43,920 bases of DNA from PVC group bacterium (GTDB lineage Bacteria; Verrucomicrobiota; Kiritimatiellia; PWTM01): contig PWTM01000131.1 in assembly GCA_003563855.1 (NCBI GenBank), positions 1 to 43,920 of the forward strand, in the 5' to 3' direction. This document shows, one piece after another, positions 27,486 through 36,588 of the stretch (position 1 is the stretch's first letter; each line of letters begins with the position of its first letter). A program made the translations under genes and the position numbers. The notes beneath the pieces were generated by a model. That model was not told the origin of the DNA, ran no database searches, and saw only the letters and a program-made list of their open reading frames with translations.

Positions 27486-27959
27486 ATGAAGAAGTTCATT
27501 GTCATTGGCGTCCTGGCTGCCGGTCTGACGTCCGGCGCAAACGTTCGCGCTGGCACGGGTTATGCCATGCGATGCGGGGTTGAACCGGCCGCGGAGCCGG
27601 CCTCCGGGCAGGCTGTCCGGGGCTGCGGGTACAGGGTGAGAGTCACCTTCGGGGGGGGAATGTTCTTCTCCCAGATCACTGCGTATTGCAGCCGATGCCA
27701 GGGCTTCGTTTACCTGTCATGGACGCCCGATAGGGGCCTTCCTGAGGGGATGCCCCGACGCGAGGCCACCCCGCCCCCCACCCCGCTCGGCCAGGTCTGG
27801 GACCCCGTGACGGGTCGGACCCTCACCCTCTACGCCTGTCCCCGCTGCGACGGACCGAGCGTGGAGATCAAGCGTCTCGAAGACCTGGTGCATTGCCCCG
27901 CGTGCGGAGCGCCCGGCTTCGAGGTCGACCCGACCGCGCCGGTGATAGCGATCGACTGA
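27486..27959 (+). CDS. Small secreted zinc-ribbon-like protein
   Basis: ORF 27330..27959; signal peptide MKKFIVIGVLAAGLTSGANVRAG; paired cysteines YCSRCQGFVYLSW, YACPRCDGPSVEIKRLEDLVHCPACGAPGFEVD. Confidence 0.65.
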   Translation: MKKFIVIGVLAAGLTSGANVRAGTGYAMRCGVEPAAEPASGQAVRGCGYRVRVTFGGGMFFSQITAYCSRCQGFVYLSWTPDRGLPEGMPRREATPPPTPLGQVWDPVTGRTLTLYACPRCDGPSVEIKRLEDLVHCPACGAPGFEVDPTAPVIAID

Positions 27960-27994
27960 TGCGCATCCCGGGATCTGCTGTCCGCCGCCCTCTG

Positions 27995-28029
27995 CTCCGC
28001 ATTCCGCGTTCCGTGCCCCGCATTCGGAA
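27995..28029 (-). repeat. Heptamer array, GCGGAAT family, reverse orientation (5 units)
   Basis: ctccgca ttccgcg ttccgtg ccccgca ttcggaa. Confidence 0.75.
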
Positions 28030-28055
28030 CGTTCGTGGTATATATTTGGACTTGG

Positions 28056-29252
28056 ATGAAGCGAACCCCGCGGACACGGAAACCGACACCGCAGCCGATC
28101 GCCGGAACGGCGGCCGCCCGGCGCGGTCGGCGGACGATCGCGCTGACGGCACAGCCGGACAGCGCCCTATGCGCCGAGGCACACGCGCGCGGCTGGCGGC
28201 TCGTGCACCTCGAGCACTTCGGCGGCGCCCTTCCCGGGGGCCTCGCCATCCATGGCGCACTGATCGACGTGCCGATCGACGACCCCCGCGCCGCCGAGAT
28301 GCTCCCCCTGTGCCCGGCGGTGGTCCGGCTCGGAACGGCGCCTTCGGCCGGGGACCGGCGTGCGCCGGCCGTCCTGTGCGACCTGGCGGCGGAGGGCCGC
28401 CTGGCGGCCGAACACTTCGCCGAGCGCGGTTTTCGCCATGTGAGCTACATCGGAAGCCGGCCGATGCAGGTGCTGGCCGCCCTCTTCGAGAGTTTCCGGG
28501 ACCGGGCGACGGCCTTGAAAATGACCTGCCACCTGCACCAGGTCGCGATCGGGTCGTCCGGGGACCGGCCAGCCGCGGACGCCGCGCGCAAGCAGCGGGC
28601 GTTCACCGATTGGCTGCGCGGTGTACCGAAGCCCATGGGACTTCTGGCCCCTACCGACGGACGCGCGGTCCGCTATGCCCTATGGGCCGCCGGAGCGGGA
28701 TTCAACCTGCCCGCCGATGTCGCCGTGCTCGGAAGGGGTAACGACGTCGGCATCTGCGAGAGCATGACGCCGACCCTCTCCTCGATCGATCCCGACGCTG
28801 GCGCCCGGACCTACGCCGCCTGCGAGCTGCTCGCGCGGCTCATGGCCGGCGAGCCGCCGCCCAGCGAGCCGATCGTCGTCCCGCCGGCGGGCATCGCCGA
28901 GCGCGAGAGCACCCACCTGCTCGCCGTTCCCGATCGGGACGTGGCCGCTGCGCTGCGCCACCTCTGGGACCACTTGGACGAGAACCTGTCCGTCGACGAC
29001 GTGGCCCTCGAGGTCGGCGTCGCACGGCGCACGCTCGAACGCGCCTTCCGCCGCCACCTCGGGCGCGGTATCAACGACGAACTCCGGCGCAAGCGGCTGG
29101 AAGAGCTGTGCCGTCTGCTGCGCGCAACCGACCGGCCGGTCGCCGACCTCGCCCCCGCCGTGGGATTCCGCAACCTGGCCAACCTCTACAAGGCCTTCCA
29201 CGCCGCCTACGGCATGACGCCGAGGAAGTTTCGCATCGGTTCCGGTGAATGA
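28056..29252 (+). CDS. XylR-like AraC-family transcriptional regulator
   Basis: LacI/XylR-like sensor (LAAEHFAERGFRHVSYIGSRPMQ) and AraC HTH (VDDVALEVGVARRTLERAFRRHLGRGINDELRRKRLEELCRLLRATDRPVADLAPAVGFRNLANLYKAFHAAYGMTPRKFR). Confidence 0.85.
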   Translation: MKRTPRTRKPTPQPIAGTAAARRGRRTIALTAQPDSALCAEAHARGWRLVHLEHFGGALPGGLAIHGALIDVPIDDPRAAEMLPLCPAVVRLGTAPSAGDRRAPAVLCDLAAEGRLAAEHFAERGFRHVSYIGSRPMQVLAALFESFRDRATALKMTCHLHQVAIGSSGDRPAADAARKQRAFTDWLRGVPKPMGLLAPTDGRAVRYALWAAGAGFNLPADVAVLGRGNDVGICESMTPTLSSIDPDAGARTYAACELLARLMAGEPPPSEPIVVPPAGIAERESTHLLAVPDRDVAAALRHLWDHLDENLSVDDVALEVGVARRTLERAFRRHLGRGINDELRRKRLEELCRLLRATDRPVADLAPAVGFRNLANLYKAFHAAYGMTPRKFRIGSGE

Positions 29253-29333
29253 CTTGAACCGGTCGGCGGGGCGATCCGGCGGAGGGAGAGGCGTCGTTGA
29301 GGCTCGCCGACGCCGCCACCGCTCGCACCCGGC

Positions 29334-30506
29334 TCAATCGCGGGTTGCCAGCGCCAGCGCGAGGCGGCACCCGTCGAGGTACTCGGCCACGTCCGCGTAC
29401 TCGTCCGTGCTGTGCGCGCCGTGCTGGCCCGCGCCGAGAGTGACCGTTGGGATGCCCTTGGCGTTCAACGGGTTCGCGTCGAGCCCGCCGTTCGTGCATT
29501 CCGCGGCGGCCTCGAGGCCGAGCGCGCGCGCCGCCGAAAGCGCGAGCCGAACGACCGGCGCGCGGCGCGGCAGACGAAACGCCTCGTAATCGGCCTCGCT
29601 GCGGAAGTCGGTCGCGCCGTGCTGCCCGGCGGCGTTTCGCACCGAGCGCGCCGCCCACGCGAGCGCCTGCGCGTGCTCCCGCTCGATCCGCCGGAGAAAA
29701 GCCGCGCGGTGGCTGCGGCACTCGCCGCGGAGTCGGACGCGGTCCGTCACCTGGTTCGTCGCCTCCCCCCCCTCGATCACGCCGACGTTCGCGGTCCCGC
29801 GCCGCGCGCCCTGTCGGATGGCGCCGAAGTAACCCCGCGCGGCGATCCGCTCAATCGCCCGCGCCGCGATCAGGATCGCCGAGATGCCGTCCTCGGGATG
29901 CGCGCCCGCATGTGCGCTGCGGCCCTTGACGTCCGCCGTCCAGCGGATCGCGCCGACCGCGGCCACGACGATGCCCCCGGGGCGACCGCCGTCGATGTTG
30001 AAGGCCATCGCGGGCAACCCCAGGTTGCGCGGCCGGACGGCCTTCGCGCCGTTGAGCCCGTTCTCCTCCCCGACCGTGAAGAGCACCGTCAGCGGCGGGT
30101 GCGGGGGCCGCTCGCGCAGGAGCGTCTCGACCAGCGTCACGAGGCAGCCGACCGCCGTGCGGTTATCGGCCCCGAGCGCCGTCGCGCCCGCCGGCCGGAT
30201 GCGCCCGTCGCGAAGGACCGGCACCGCGCCGCGGCAGAGCGGCACCTTGTCCATGTGCCCGCAGAACATCCGCCGCGGGCCGCGCCGCCGGCCGGGGATG
30301 CGGACGATCAGGTTGCCCGTCTCGAAGCCGGGTCCGAGCCGTTGCGCGGCGGCGTCCTCCCGGATCCAGTCCGGGGCGCACCCCGCCTCCAGCAGTCGCC
30401 GCCGCACCGCGTCGGCCACCGGCCGCTCCCGGCCGCTCAGCCCCTCGAGCCTGAGCAGCGCCAGGAGCGTCTCCACCGCACGCCGTTCATCCACCGGCAC
30501 CCTCAT
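29334..30506 (-). CDS. M20-family metallopeptidase (peptidase T-like)
   Basis: MFCGHMDKVPLC..., ALGADNRTAVG, LTVLFTVGEENGLNGAKAV, NGGLDANPLNAKGIPTVTLGAGQHGAHSTDEYADV. Confidence 0.85.
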   Translation of the reverse strand: MRVPVDERRAVETLLALLRLEGLSGRERPVADAVRRRLLEAGCAPDWIREDAAAQRLGPGFETGNLIVRIPGRRRGPRRMFCGHMDKVPLCRGAVPVLRDGRIRPAGATALGADNRTAVGCLVTLVETLLRERPPHPPLTVLFTVGEENGLNGAKAVRPRNLGLPAMAFNIDGGRPGGIVVAAVGAIRWTADVKGRSAHAGAHPEDGISAILIAARAIERIAARGYFGAIRQGARRGTANVGVIEGGEATNQVTDRVRLRGECRSHRAAFLRRIEREHAQALAWAARSVRNAAGQHGATDFRSEADYEAFRLPRRAPVVRLALSAARALGLEAAAECTNGGLDANPLNAKGIPTVTLGAGQHGAHSTDEYADVAEYLDGCRLALALATRD

Positions 30507-30779
30507 CGTCGATACCCTCTCCGCCCGCGCATCCCCGCGCCAGCCGGCCGAAGTGTAGCACCCCTCCCCCGCCGGCCCAATCTCTCCGCCCTTGGACTCG
30601 CCCCCAATTCTTCGCGGCGTCCTCTTTTCGGTCGACGACGACGGCGACGACTACGATGGACGACCGGACGCATTGCGGTCGTAATCCGTAGTCCTCGCGC
30701 TGGTCCATGGGGGCGGCCCGTGGCATACTTCGGGCCGGCTCGCAACGCGCGGGGGGGCGGTTTCTTGGCGCAGCATTGG

Positions 30780-31925
30780 ATGGAACGGACCGAGGCCTAT
30801 GTCCTCGGCGTGATCGAAGGCCGGCGGCGCGGAGCGTGGCCGTCCGTGCTCTGCGTCATCCTCCGCCAGTTCTCCCACGCCTACGGCGCCGTCGTCCAAC
30901 TGCGCCTCGCCCTCTTCCGCAGCGGCATCCTGCGCCCGCGCGCGCTGGGCTGCCAGGTGCTCAGCGTCGGGAACCTGACGGTGGGCGGCACCGGAAAGAC
31001 GCCGGTCGTGGAAGCCTTCGCCCGCGCGCTCCAGCAACGGGGCCGCAAGGTGGCGATCCTGAGCCGCGGCTACAAGAAGAGCCAGCCGCCGCTTCGCCAG
31101 CGGCTCTGGAAAGCACTCCGCCGCCGGGGCGCCGAACCGCTGGTCGTTTCCGATGGCCGCCGCCTGCTGCTGGACAGCGCGATCGGCGGCGACGAACCCT
31201 TCATGCTCGCCTCGAACCTGCCGGACGTGGCCGTGCTCGTCGGGAAAGACCGGGTGCGGTCCGGCCAGTTCGCCATTCGCAAGCTCGGCTGCGACACGCT
31301 CATCCTCGACGACGGGTTCCAGTACCTCTCGCTGCAGCACCGGCTCGATATCGTGCTGGTCGACCGCACGAACCCCTTCGGGAACCGGCGGCTGCTGCCG
31401 CGCGGCATCCTGCGCGAGCCCATCCGCAACGTGCGCCGCGCGGGCTTCATCTTCATCACGAAGTCGAACGGCGACGGCGCCGAGGCGTTGCGCCAGGACC
31501 TGCGGCAGTTGAACCCGGACGCGGAGATTTCCGAGTGCCGGCACTGCGCGCGGCACCTGCAGGACGTCTTCACGCGCGACCGCCACGGGCTGGACTACCT
31601 GCGGGACCGCGACGTGGCCGCGCTTTCCGGCATCGCGATGCCGAAGAGCTTCGAGGACGAGCTGACGCGGCTGGGCGCCCGGGTGCTCTACCACAAGCGC
31701 TATACGGACCACCACCGCTACACGCAGCAGGAGATCCTCGACGTAATCAACCGCGGCCTCGAGCGCGGGGCGACCGCGGTGATCACGACCGAGAAGGATG
31801 CGGTGCGGTTTCCCTGGATCGAGCGCTGCGACCTGCCGGTCCTGTTCCTGCGGGTCGAGATCGAGATGCTCAGCGGCGCGGAGGCGTTTCATGACTGGAT
31901 CGAGCGCATCTGCTTCCGCCGCTGA
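30780..31925 (+). CDS. lpxK: Tetraacyldisaccharide 4'-kinase
   Basis: [41 protein letters not shown] (P-loop), [48 protein letters not shown]. Confidence 0.93.
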   Translation: MERTEAYVLGVIEGRRRGAWPSVLCVILRQFSHAYGAVVQLRLALFRSGILRPRALGCQVLSVGNLTVGGTGKTPVVEAFARALQQRGRKVAILSRGYKKSQPPLRQRLWKALRRRGAEPLVVSDGRRLLLDSAIGGDEPFMLASNLPDVAVLVGKDRVRSGQFAIRKLGCDTLILDDGFQYLSLQHRLDIVLVDRTNPFGNRRLLPRGILREPIRNVRRAGFIFITKSNGDGAEALRQDLRQLNPDAEISECRHCARHLQDVFTRDRHGLDYLRDRDVAALSGIAMPKSFEDELTRLGARVLYHKRYTDHHRYTQQEILDVINRGLERGATAVITTEKDAVRFPWIERCDLPVLFLRVEIEMLSGAEAFHDWIERICFRR

Positions 31926-33099
31926 CCCGCCGGCGCCGGACGAGCGCATCCTGGTCTGTGGCACGAACTGGGTCGGCGACACCGTGATGAGCATGCCGGC
32001 GCTGCAGGCCCTGCGCGCAGCCGCGCCGGACGCATGGATCTGCCTGCTCGCCAAGCCGCGCGTCGCCCCGCTCTGGACCTTGAGCCCGGTACCCGACGAG
32101 GTGCTGGAGCTTTCGCCGGGCTGGCGCGGCGTGCGCGCGGCGGCGCGCGCCGCGCGCGCCGCGTCCTTCACGCGCGCCTACGTGTTGCCGCATTCCGTCC
32201 GCGCGGCGCTCGTGCCGTGGCTGGCCGGCATTCCCCTTCGCATCGGCCTGCGGGGCGGCATCCGGGACCCGTTGCTCACGCGCGCGATCGCCCCGCCCAC
32301 GGAACCGGCCCGCGCGCACCAGGCCTGGGAGTCCCTTCGGCTGTTCGGCCTCGACGGCAACGGGGCCGCGCTGCCGCCGCCCGCGCTCTCGCTTCCGGCA
32401 CGGACGCGCGCCGCCGCCTGCGCGGCGCTCGCCCCGTTGCCGCGTCCGGTAGTGGGCCTGCTGCCCGGCGCGGCGCGCGGCCCGGCCAAGCGCTGGCCGG
32501 TCACCCGCTTCGCCGCGCTCGCGCAGCGGCTGGCCGCGGAACGCGAATGCGGCGTGGTCGCACTCGGCACCGCCGGCGAAGCGGCGGACTGCGCCGCCAT
32601 CGCGGCCGCGGCCGGGACGCGCGGCCTGAGCCTCGCCGGGCGTTCCGACCTGATCGGCTGGGCGGCGCTGCTGGCCGCCTGCGACCTGGTCGTGGCCAAC
32701 GACAGCGGCGGCATGCACCTGGCCGCCGCGCTGGGCGTTCCGGTTGTGGCCATCTTCGGCGCGACCGATCCGCGCCGCACCGGTCCGCTCGGCCGGTCCG
32801 CGACACTGGTGCAGGCGCCCGGCATCGCGCGCGATCGCGACGTGGCGCGCCGAAGCCGCCGCGCTCAACGCGCCCTTTCGATCATCGAGCCCGAAACCGT
32901 CTTCGACGCCTGCGCCGCCGCGCTCGACCGCACCGCGGCGGACGCCCCCGACCCCGATGGAATGCGGCGTCAACCTGCGTGCGCCGCCGGGGAGAAGACG
33001 ATGGGTTCGCCCGGAACCGGGGGTGACCGCGGGCGGGCGGGGCGCAGGCGCGACGGCCCACCAAGGGGAGACCGGAGTGGAGGCGTCGACGAATCGTAG
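31891..33099 (+). CDS. waaF: Glycosyltransferase family 9 / lipopolysaccharide heptosyltransferase II-like
   Basis: ILVCGTNWVGDTVMSMPALQALR; GLLPGAARGPAKRWPVTRFAALA; ACDLVVANDSGGMHLAAALGVPVVAIFGATDPRRTGP. Confidence 0.88.
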   Translation: MTGSSASASAADPPAPDERILVCGTNWVGDTVMSMPALQALRAAAPDAWICLLAKPRVAPLWTLSPVPDEVLELSPGWRGVRAAARAARAASFTRAYVLPHSVRAALVPWLAGIPLRIGLRGGIRDPLLTRAIAPPTEPARAHQAWESLRLFGLDGNGAALPPPALSLPARTRAAACAALAPLPRPVVGLLPGAARGPAKRWPVTRFAALAQRLAAERECGVVALGTAGEAADCAAIAAAAGTRGLSLAGRSDLIGWAALLAACDLVVANDSGGMHLAAALGVPVVAIFGATDPRRTGPLGRSATLVQAPGIARDRDVARRSRRAQRALSIIEPETVFDACAAALDRTAADAPDPDGMRRQPACAAGEKTMGSPGTGGDRGRAGRRRDGPPRGDRSGGVDES

Positions 33100-33736
33100 C
33101 GAAGGCCATTCGCCGCCCGCACCGCCGTGGCGGGCGTGGCTGCTGCTCGGCCCAACCGGCTCAGGCAAGACGCCGCTCGGCGACCTGCTCCAACGCCGCG
33201 GCCTCGCGGGGCGCCCCTGCGCGCACTTCGATTTCGGACGCTGCCTGCGCGCGGCCGACGCCGATCCGCGCCGCGCAAAGGCCTGGGGCCTCGACGCGGC
33301 CGAGCGGCGCACCGTGGCCGACGTCCTGCGCCACGGCACCCTGCTTGAGGCGCCCACCTTCGCCATCGCGCTCAAGATCCTGGACGCCTTCGTCGCGGAC
33401 CGCCTGACGCACGACGGGCTCCTCCTGATGAACGGGCTGCCCCGGCATGCGGACCAGGCCCGCTGGCTCGAATCGCGTCTGCGGGTGGCGCGCGTCCTGC
33501 AGCTCGACTGCGAGCCGGAGACCGTCCGGGCACGCCTGCACGGCGACCCCGGCGGCGACCGGGCGCGGCGGACCGACGACGACCCGGCCGCCGTCCAGCA
33601 GCGGCTCGCGCTCTACGCGGAACGCACGGCGCCCCTGGCGGACTACTACACCGCCCGGGGCGCCCGGCGGGTACGGATCAGGGTCGGCCCGGCCGACGAC
33701 GCCGCCGCCCTCGCCGCACGGCTCCCGCGCAGGTAG
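33077..33736 (+). CDS. Adenylate kinase-like nucleoside monophosphate kinase (GTG start)
   Basis: WLLLGPTGSGKTPLGDLLQRRGLAGRPCAHFDFGRCLR; LLLMNGLPRHADQARWLESRLRVARVLQLDCEPETVRARL; overlaps the end of waaF. Confidence 0.7.
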   Translation: MEASTNRSEGHSPPAPPWRAWLLLGPTGSGKTPLGDLLQRRGLAGRPCAHFDFGRCLRAADADPRRAKAWGLDAAERRTVADVLRHGTLLEAPTFAIALKILDAFVADRLTHDGLLLMNGLPRHADQARWLESRLRVARVLQLDCEPETVRARLHGDPGGDRARRTDDDPAAVQQRLALYAERTAPLADYYTARGARRVRIRVGPADDAAALAARLPRR

Positions 33737-33743
33737 ACGGTGC

Positions 33744-34412
33744 TCAGGCGCGGCAGGCCCAGTCGAACGCGCGCTGGACAATGACGCGGGCCGGCTCGAC
33801 CTCGAAGTCCTTGTTCGTGTGGCCCCAGCAGGCCACGAAGACACGCCCCTTCCCCCAGGCGCGCGTGTAGGCGTAGGGCATGACGACCCCGGCGGGGTAC
33901 TGCCCGGAATCGCCGTGGGCGCCGCTGAAGACCGTCGTACAGAGCACGTGACAACCCGGGTCCACGTGGATGTAGTACTGCTCGGTGTCGCGCAGTTCGA
34001 AGGCCTCGATGCCCCGGGTGATGGGGTGATCCGGATCGGCGATGTCCACGCGGTAGGACGGGATGCAGCCGCCGGGGTGCGCGACCCACTGGCCGCCCGT
34101 CATGAACTGGTAGTTCGTGTTCTGCCGGAACGCGTCGATGATCCCGCCGTGCCAGCCGACCAGCCCCGCGCCGCCGGCCACGGCGCCGAGAAGGCCCTTC
34201 TCCTGCGCCGGCGTAATCGTGCCCATCGTCCAGCAGGGCACGATGAGGTCAACGGCCGCCATGCGGTCCGTGTCGAGGTAGACATCGAGCGTGTCCGCCA
34301 CGTCAACGGCATATCCCTGTTCGCGCAGCCAGGGGACAAAGACATCCACCGACGCCTTCGGCGTATGCCCGGCCCAACCGCCCCACACGACCTGCACCTG
34401 CTTCGTTGCCAT
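33744..34412 (-). CDS. ThuA domain-containing (trehalose utilisation-like) protein
   Basis: VQVVWGGWAGHTPKASVDVFVPWLREQGYAVDVADTLDVY...GLVGWHGGIIDAFRQNTNYQFMTGGQWVAHPGG...VFVACWGHTNKDF. Confidence 0.9.
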   Translation of the reverse strand: MATKQVQVVWGGWAGHTPKASVDVFVPWLREQGYAVDVADTLDVYLDTDRMAAVDLIVPCWTMGTITPAQEKGLLGAVAGGAGLVGWHGGIIDAFRQNTNYQFMTGGQWVAHPGGCIPSYRVDIADPDHPITRGIEAFELRDTEQYYIHVDPGCHVLCTTVFSGAHGDSGQYPAGVVMPYAYTRAWGKGRVFVACWGHTNKDFEVEPARVIVQRAFDWACRA

Positions 34413-34465
34413 GCCTGTACTCCTCTCTCTGGGGTTTCCCGTTCGAACATCGCTTCGCCGTCGCC

Positions 34466-35515
34466 TCAACCGTAACGCGCCGGCTGCGCGCGGCCTTCAG
34501 TGGCGCTGCGGACGGCCAGGTCGAGGACGTGGATCGGCCGGCGCGCCCAGGCGGGGGTGATGGCCAGCGGCTCGCCGGCGACCAGGTAGTCGGCGATATT
34601 CTGGTAGAGTCGCCACCCCTCGCTCGGCGGATTCAGGCCGCTCTCGACCGTTTCGCCACCCGCGCCGTCCTTGCGGACAATCCGCCAGTCGCGTCCGTTC
34701 ATAATGTACGTGCCGTCCGTGCCGGTGATCTCGAGCTGGCCGCGGTCGGACTTCGGCAGGTGGTCAAGCGCGCTGAGCGTCAGCGTCAGCCACTGCCCGC
34801 TCGAGAACCGGGCGACGGCGAACCCCTCATCCTCGTTCGTATCGTCCTTCCACGGCGTCTGCGGCGCCCAGAACCCGGTATGCGCAAACCCGGAAACCTC
34901 GACGAGATCGCCGTCGAGCAACTGGAGCGCGTACTCGATCAGGTGGACGCCCCAGTCGTAGAGGATGCCGCCGGAGATCGAACGGCTCGAACGCCACCAG
35001 TCGCGCGGCTTGCCGAACCCGCCCATGTGCGCCTCGATGCGGACGACCTCGCCGATCGCGCCGCCGCGGATCCGTTCGACCGCGTGCAGGATACACCCGT
35101 CCCAGTGGCGGTTATGGTAGGTCGAGAGCACGACGCCGGCGGCCTCCGCCGCTGCGATCATCTCGTCGCATTCGTCCGTGGTGATCGCCAGCGGCTTCTC
35201 GCAGACGACGTGGCGCCCGGCCTCGAGGCAGCGGACCGCCAGTGCCGCATGCGTGTTGTGCGGCGTGATGATCGCCAGCAGGTCGACCTTGGACCGTTCG
35301 AGCAGCGTTTCGAGGTCGCTGTACGTTTCGATCCCGGGGAACTCCGTCGCGGCCACCTTCAGCCGCTCGGCGTCGATCTCGGCCACGGCCGTTGGCGTCA
35401 TGCCGGCCTTCTTCATCTCCTCGAGATGGCTTCGCCCCATGCGGAAGGCGCCGCCATAGCCGACGACACCGACCCGGATGTCGGCGGGATTCGCGTACGT
35501 CTTTTGTTTACTCAT
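34466..35515 (-). CDS. Gfo/Idh/MocA family oxidoreductase
   Basis: IRVGVVGYGGAFRMGRSHLEEMKKAGMTPTAVAEID; HAALAVRCLEAGRHVVCEKPLAITTDE. Confidence 0.92.
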   Translation of the reverse strand: MSKQKTYANPADIRVGVVGYGGAFRMGRSHLEEMKKAGMTPTAVAEIDAERLKVAATEFPGIETYSDLETLLERSKVDLLAIITPHNTHAALAVRCLEAGRHVVCEKPLAITTDECDEMIAAAEAAGVVLSTYHNRHWDGCILHAVERIRGGAIGEVVRIEAHMGGFGKPRDWWRSSRSISGGILYDWGVHLIEYALQLLDGDLVEVSGFAHTGFWAPQTPWKDDTNEDEGFAVARFSSGQWLTLTLSALDHLPKSDRGQLEITGTDGTYIMNGRDWRIVRKDGAGGETVESGLNPPSEGWRLYQNIADYLVAGEPLAITPAWARRPIHVLDLAVRSATEGRAQPARYG

Positions 35516-35590
35516 GCGGGGTCCGTCCTATCGGATACGCAGGCCTGCGGGAACGCGCCCCGTCCGGCCCGCGCGGGGTGTGGTGGTGTG

Positions 35591-36586
35591 CTAGGTGCGC
35601 TCGAACGCCGCGTCGAAGGCGACGTCCGAGGGCTTGAAATCGACATTGCGGACGAAGGCGCAGGCCTCGCGCGCCCCGTGCTCGCGGTCCATCCCGATAT
35701 CCTCCCACTCGATGGACAGCGGTCCCTGGTAACCGATGTCGTTCAGCGCGCGGATGATGCGCTCGAAGTCGATGTGGCCGCGTCCGAGCGAACGGAACTC
35801 CCAGAACCGGCGCGGATCGCCGAACGGCAGGTGCCCGCCGAAGACGCCGGAGAGGCGCGGCGTCTGCGACCAGGCCACGTCCTTCATGTGCACGTGAAAG
35901 ATGCGTTCGCGGAACCGGTAGATGAACTCGACATAGTCGACGCCCTGGTAGCCGAGGTGGCTCGGATCGTAGTTGAACCCGAAGGCCGGGTGTCCGCCGA
36001 CCGCCTCGACCGCCCGCTCGGCGGAAGCGACGTCGAAGGCGATCTCGGTGGGATGCACTTCGAGCGCGAACCGCACGCCGGCTTTCTGGAAGGCATCGAG
36101 GATCGGCTTCCAGCGGCGGCCGAAGTCGGCGAAGCCCTCGTCGATCGCCGCGGGCGGCACGGGCGGGAACGAGTAGAGCAGGTGCCAGATCGGGCTTCCG
36201 GTGAACCCGTTGACGACCTTCACGCCCAGCCGGGCGGCGGCTTGCGCGGTCCGGATCATCTCCTCCGCCGCCCGCGCGCGGACCCCCTCCGGCTCGCCGT
36301 CGCCCCAGACGGAAGGCGGAAGGATGGCCTGGTGCCGCTCGTCGATCCGGTCGCAGACGGCCTGGCCGACCAGGTGGTTCGAGATCGAGAACAACTCGAG
36401 CCCGTGCCGGGCCAGGAGCGCGCGGCGCTCCTTGACGTAATCCGCGTCGGCCTTCGCGACCTCGAAGTGGTCGCCCCAGCAGGCGAGTTCGAGCCCGTCG
36501 TACCCGAAGGCTTTCGCCTTCTCGCAGAGCGTCTCGAGCGGGAGGTCCGCCCATTGTCCCGTGAACAGCGTAACCGGTCTGGCCAT
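35591..36586 (-). CDS. Sugar phosphate isomerase/epimerase (xylose isomerase-like TIM barrel)
   Basis: [93 protein letters not shown]. Confidence 0.92.
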   Translation of the reverse strand: MARPVTLFTGQWADLPLETLCEKAKAFGYDGLELACWGDHFEVAKADADYVKERRALLARHGLELFSISNHLVGQAVCDRIDERHQAILPPSVWGDGEPEGVRARAAEEMIRTAQAAARLGVKVVNGFTGSPIWHLLYSFPPVPPAAIDEGFADFGRRWKPILDAFQKAGVRFALEVHPTEIAFDVASAERAVEAVGGHPAFGFNYDPSHLGYQGVDYVEFIYRFRERIFHVHMKDVAWSQTPRLSGVFGGHLPFGDPRRFWEFRSLGRGHIDFERIIRALNDIGYQGPLSIEWEDIGMDREHGAREACAFVRNVDFKPSDVAFDAAFERT

Positions 36587-36588
36587 GG

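Noticed and set aside
32125-32165. GCGCGCGGCGGCGCGCGCCGCGCGCGCC tract in waaF
   Set aside because: Ala/Arg-codon low complexity in a high-GC gene; no unit periodicity like the heptad arrays.
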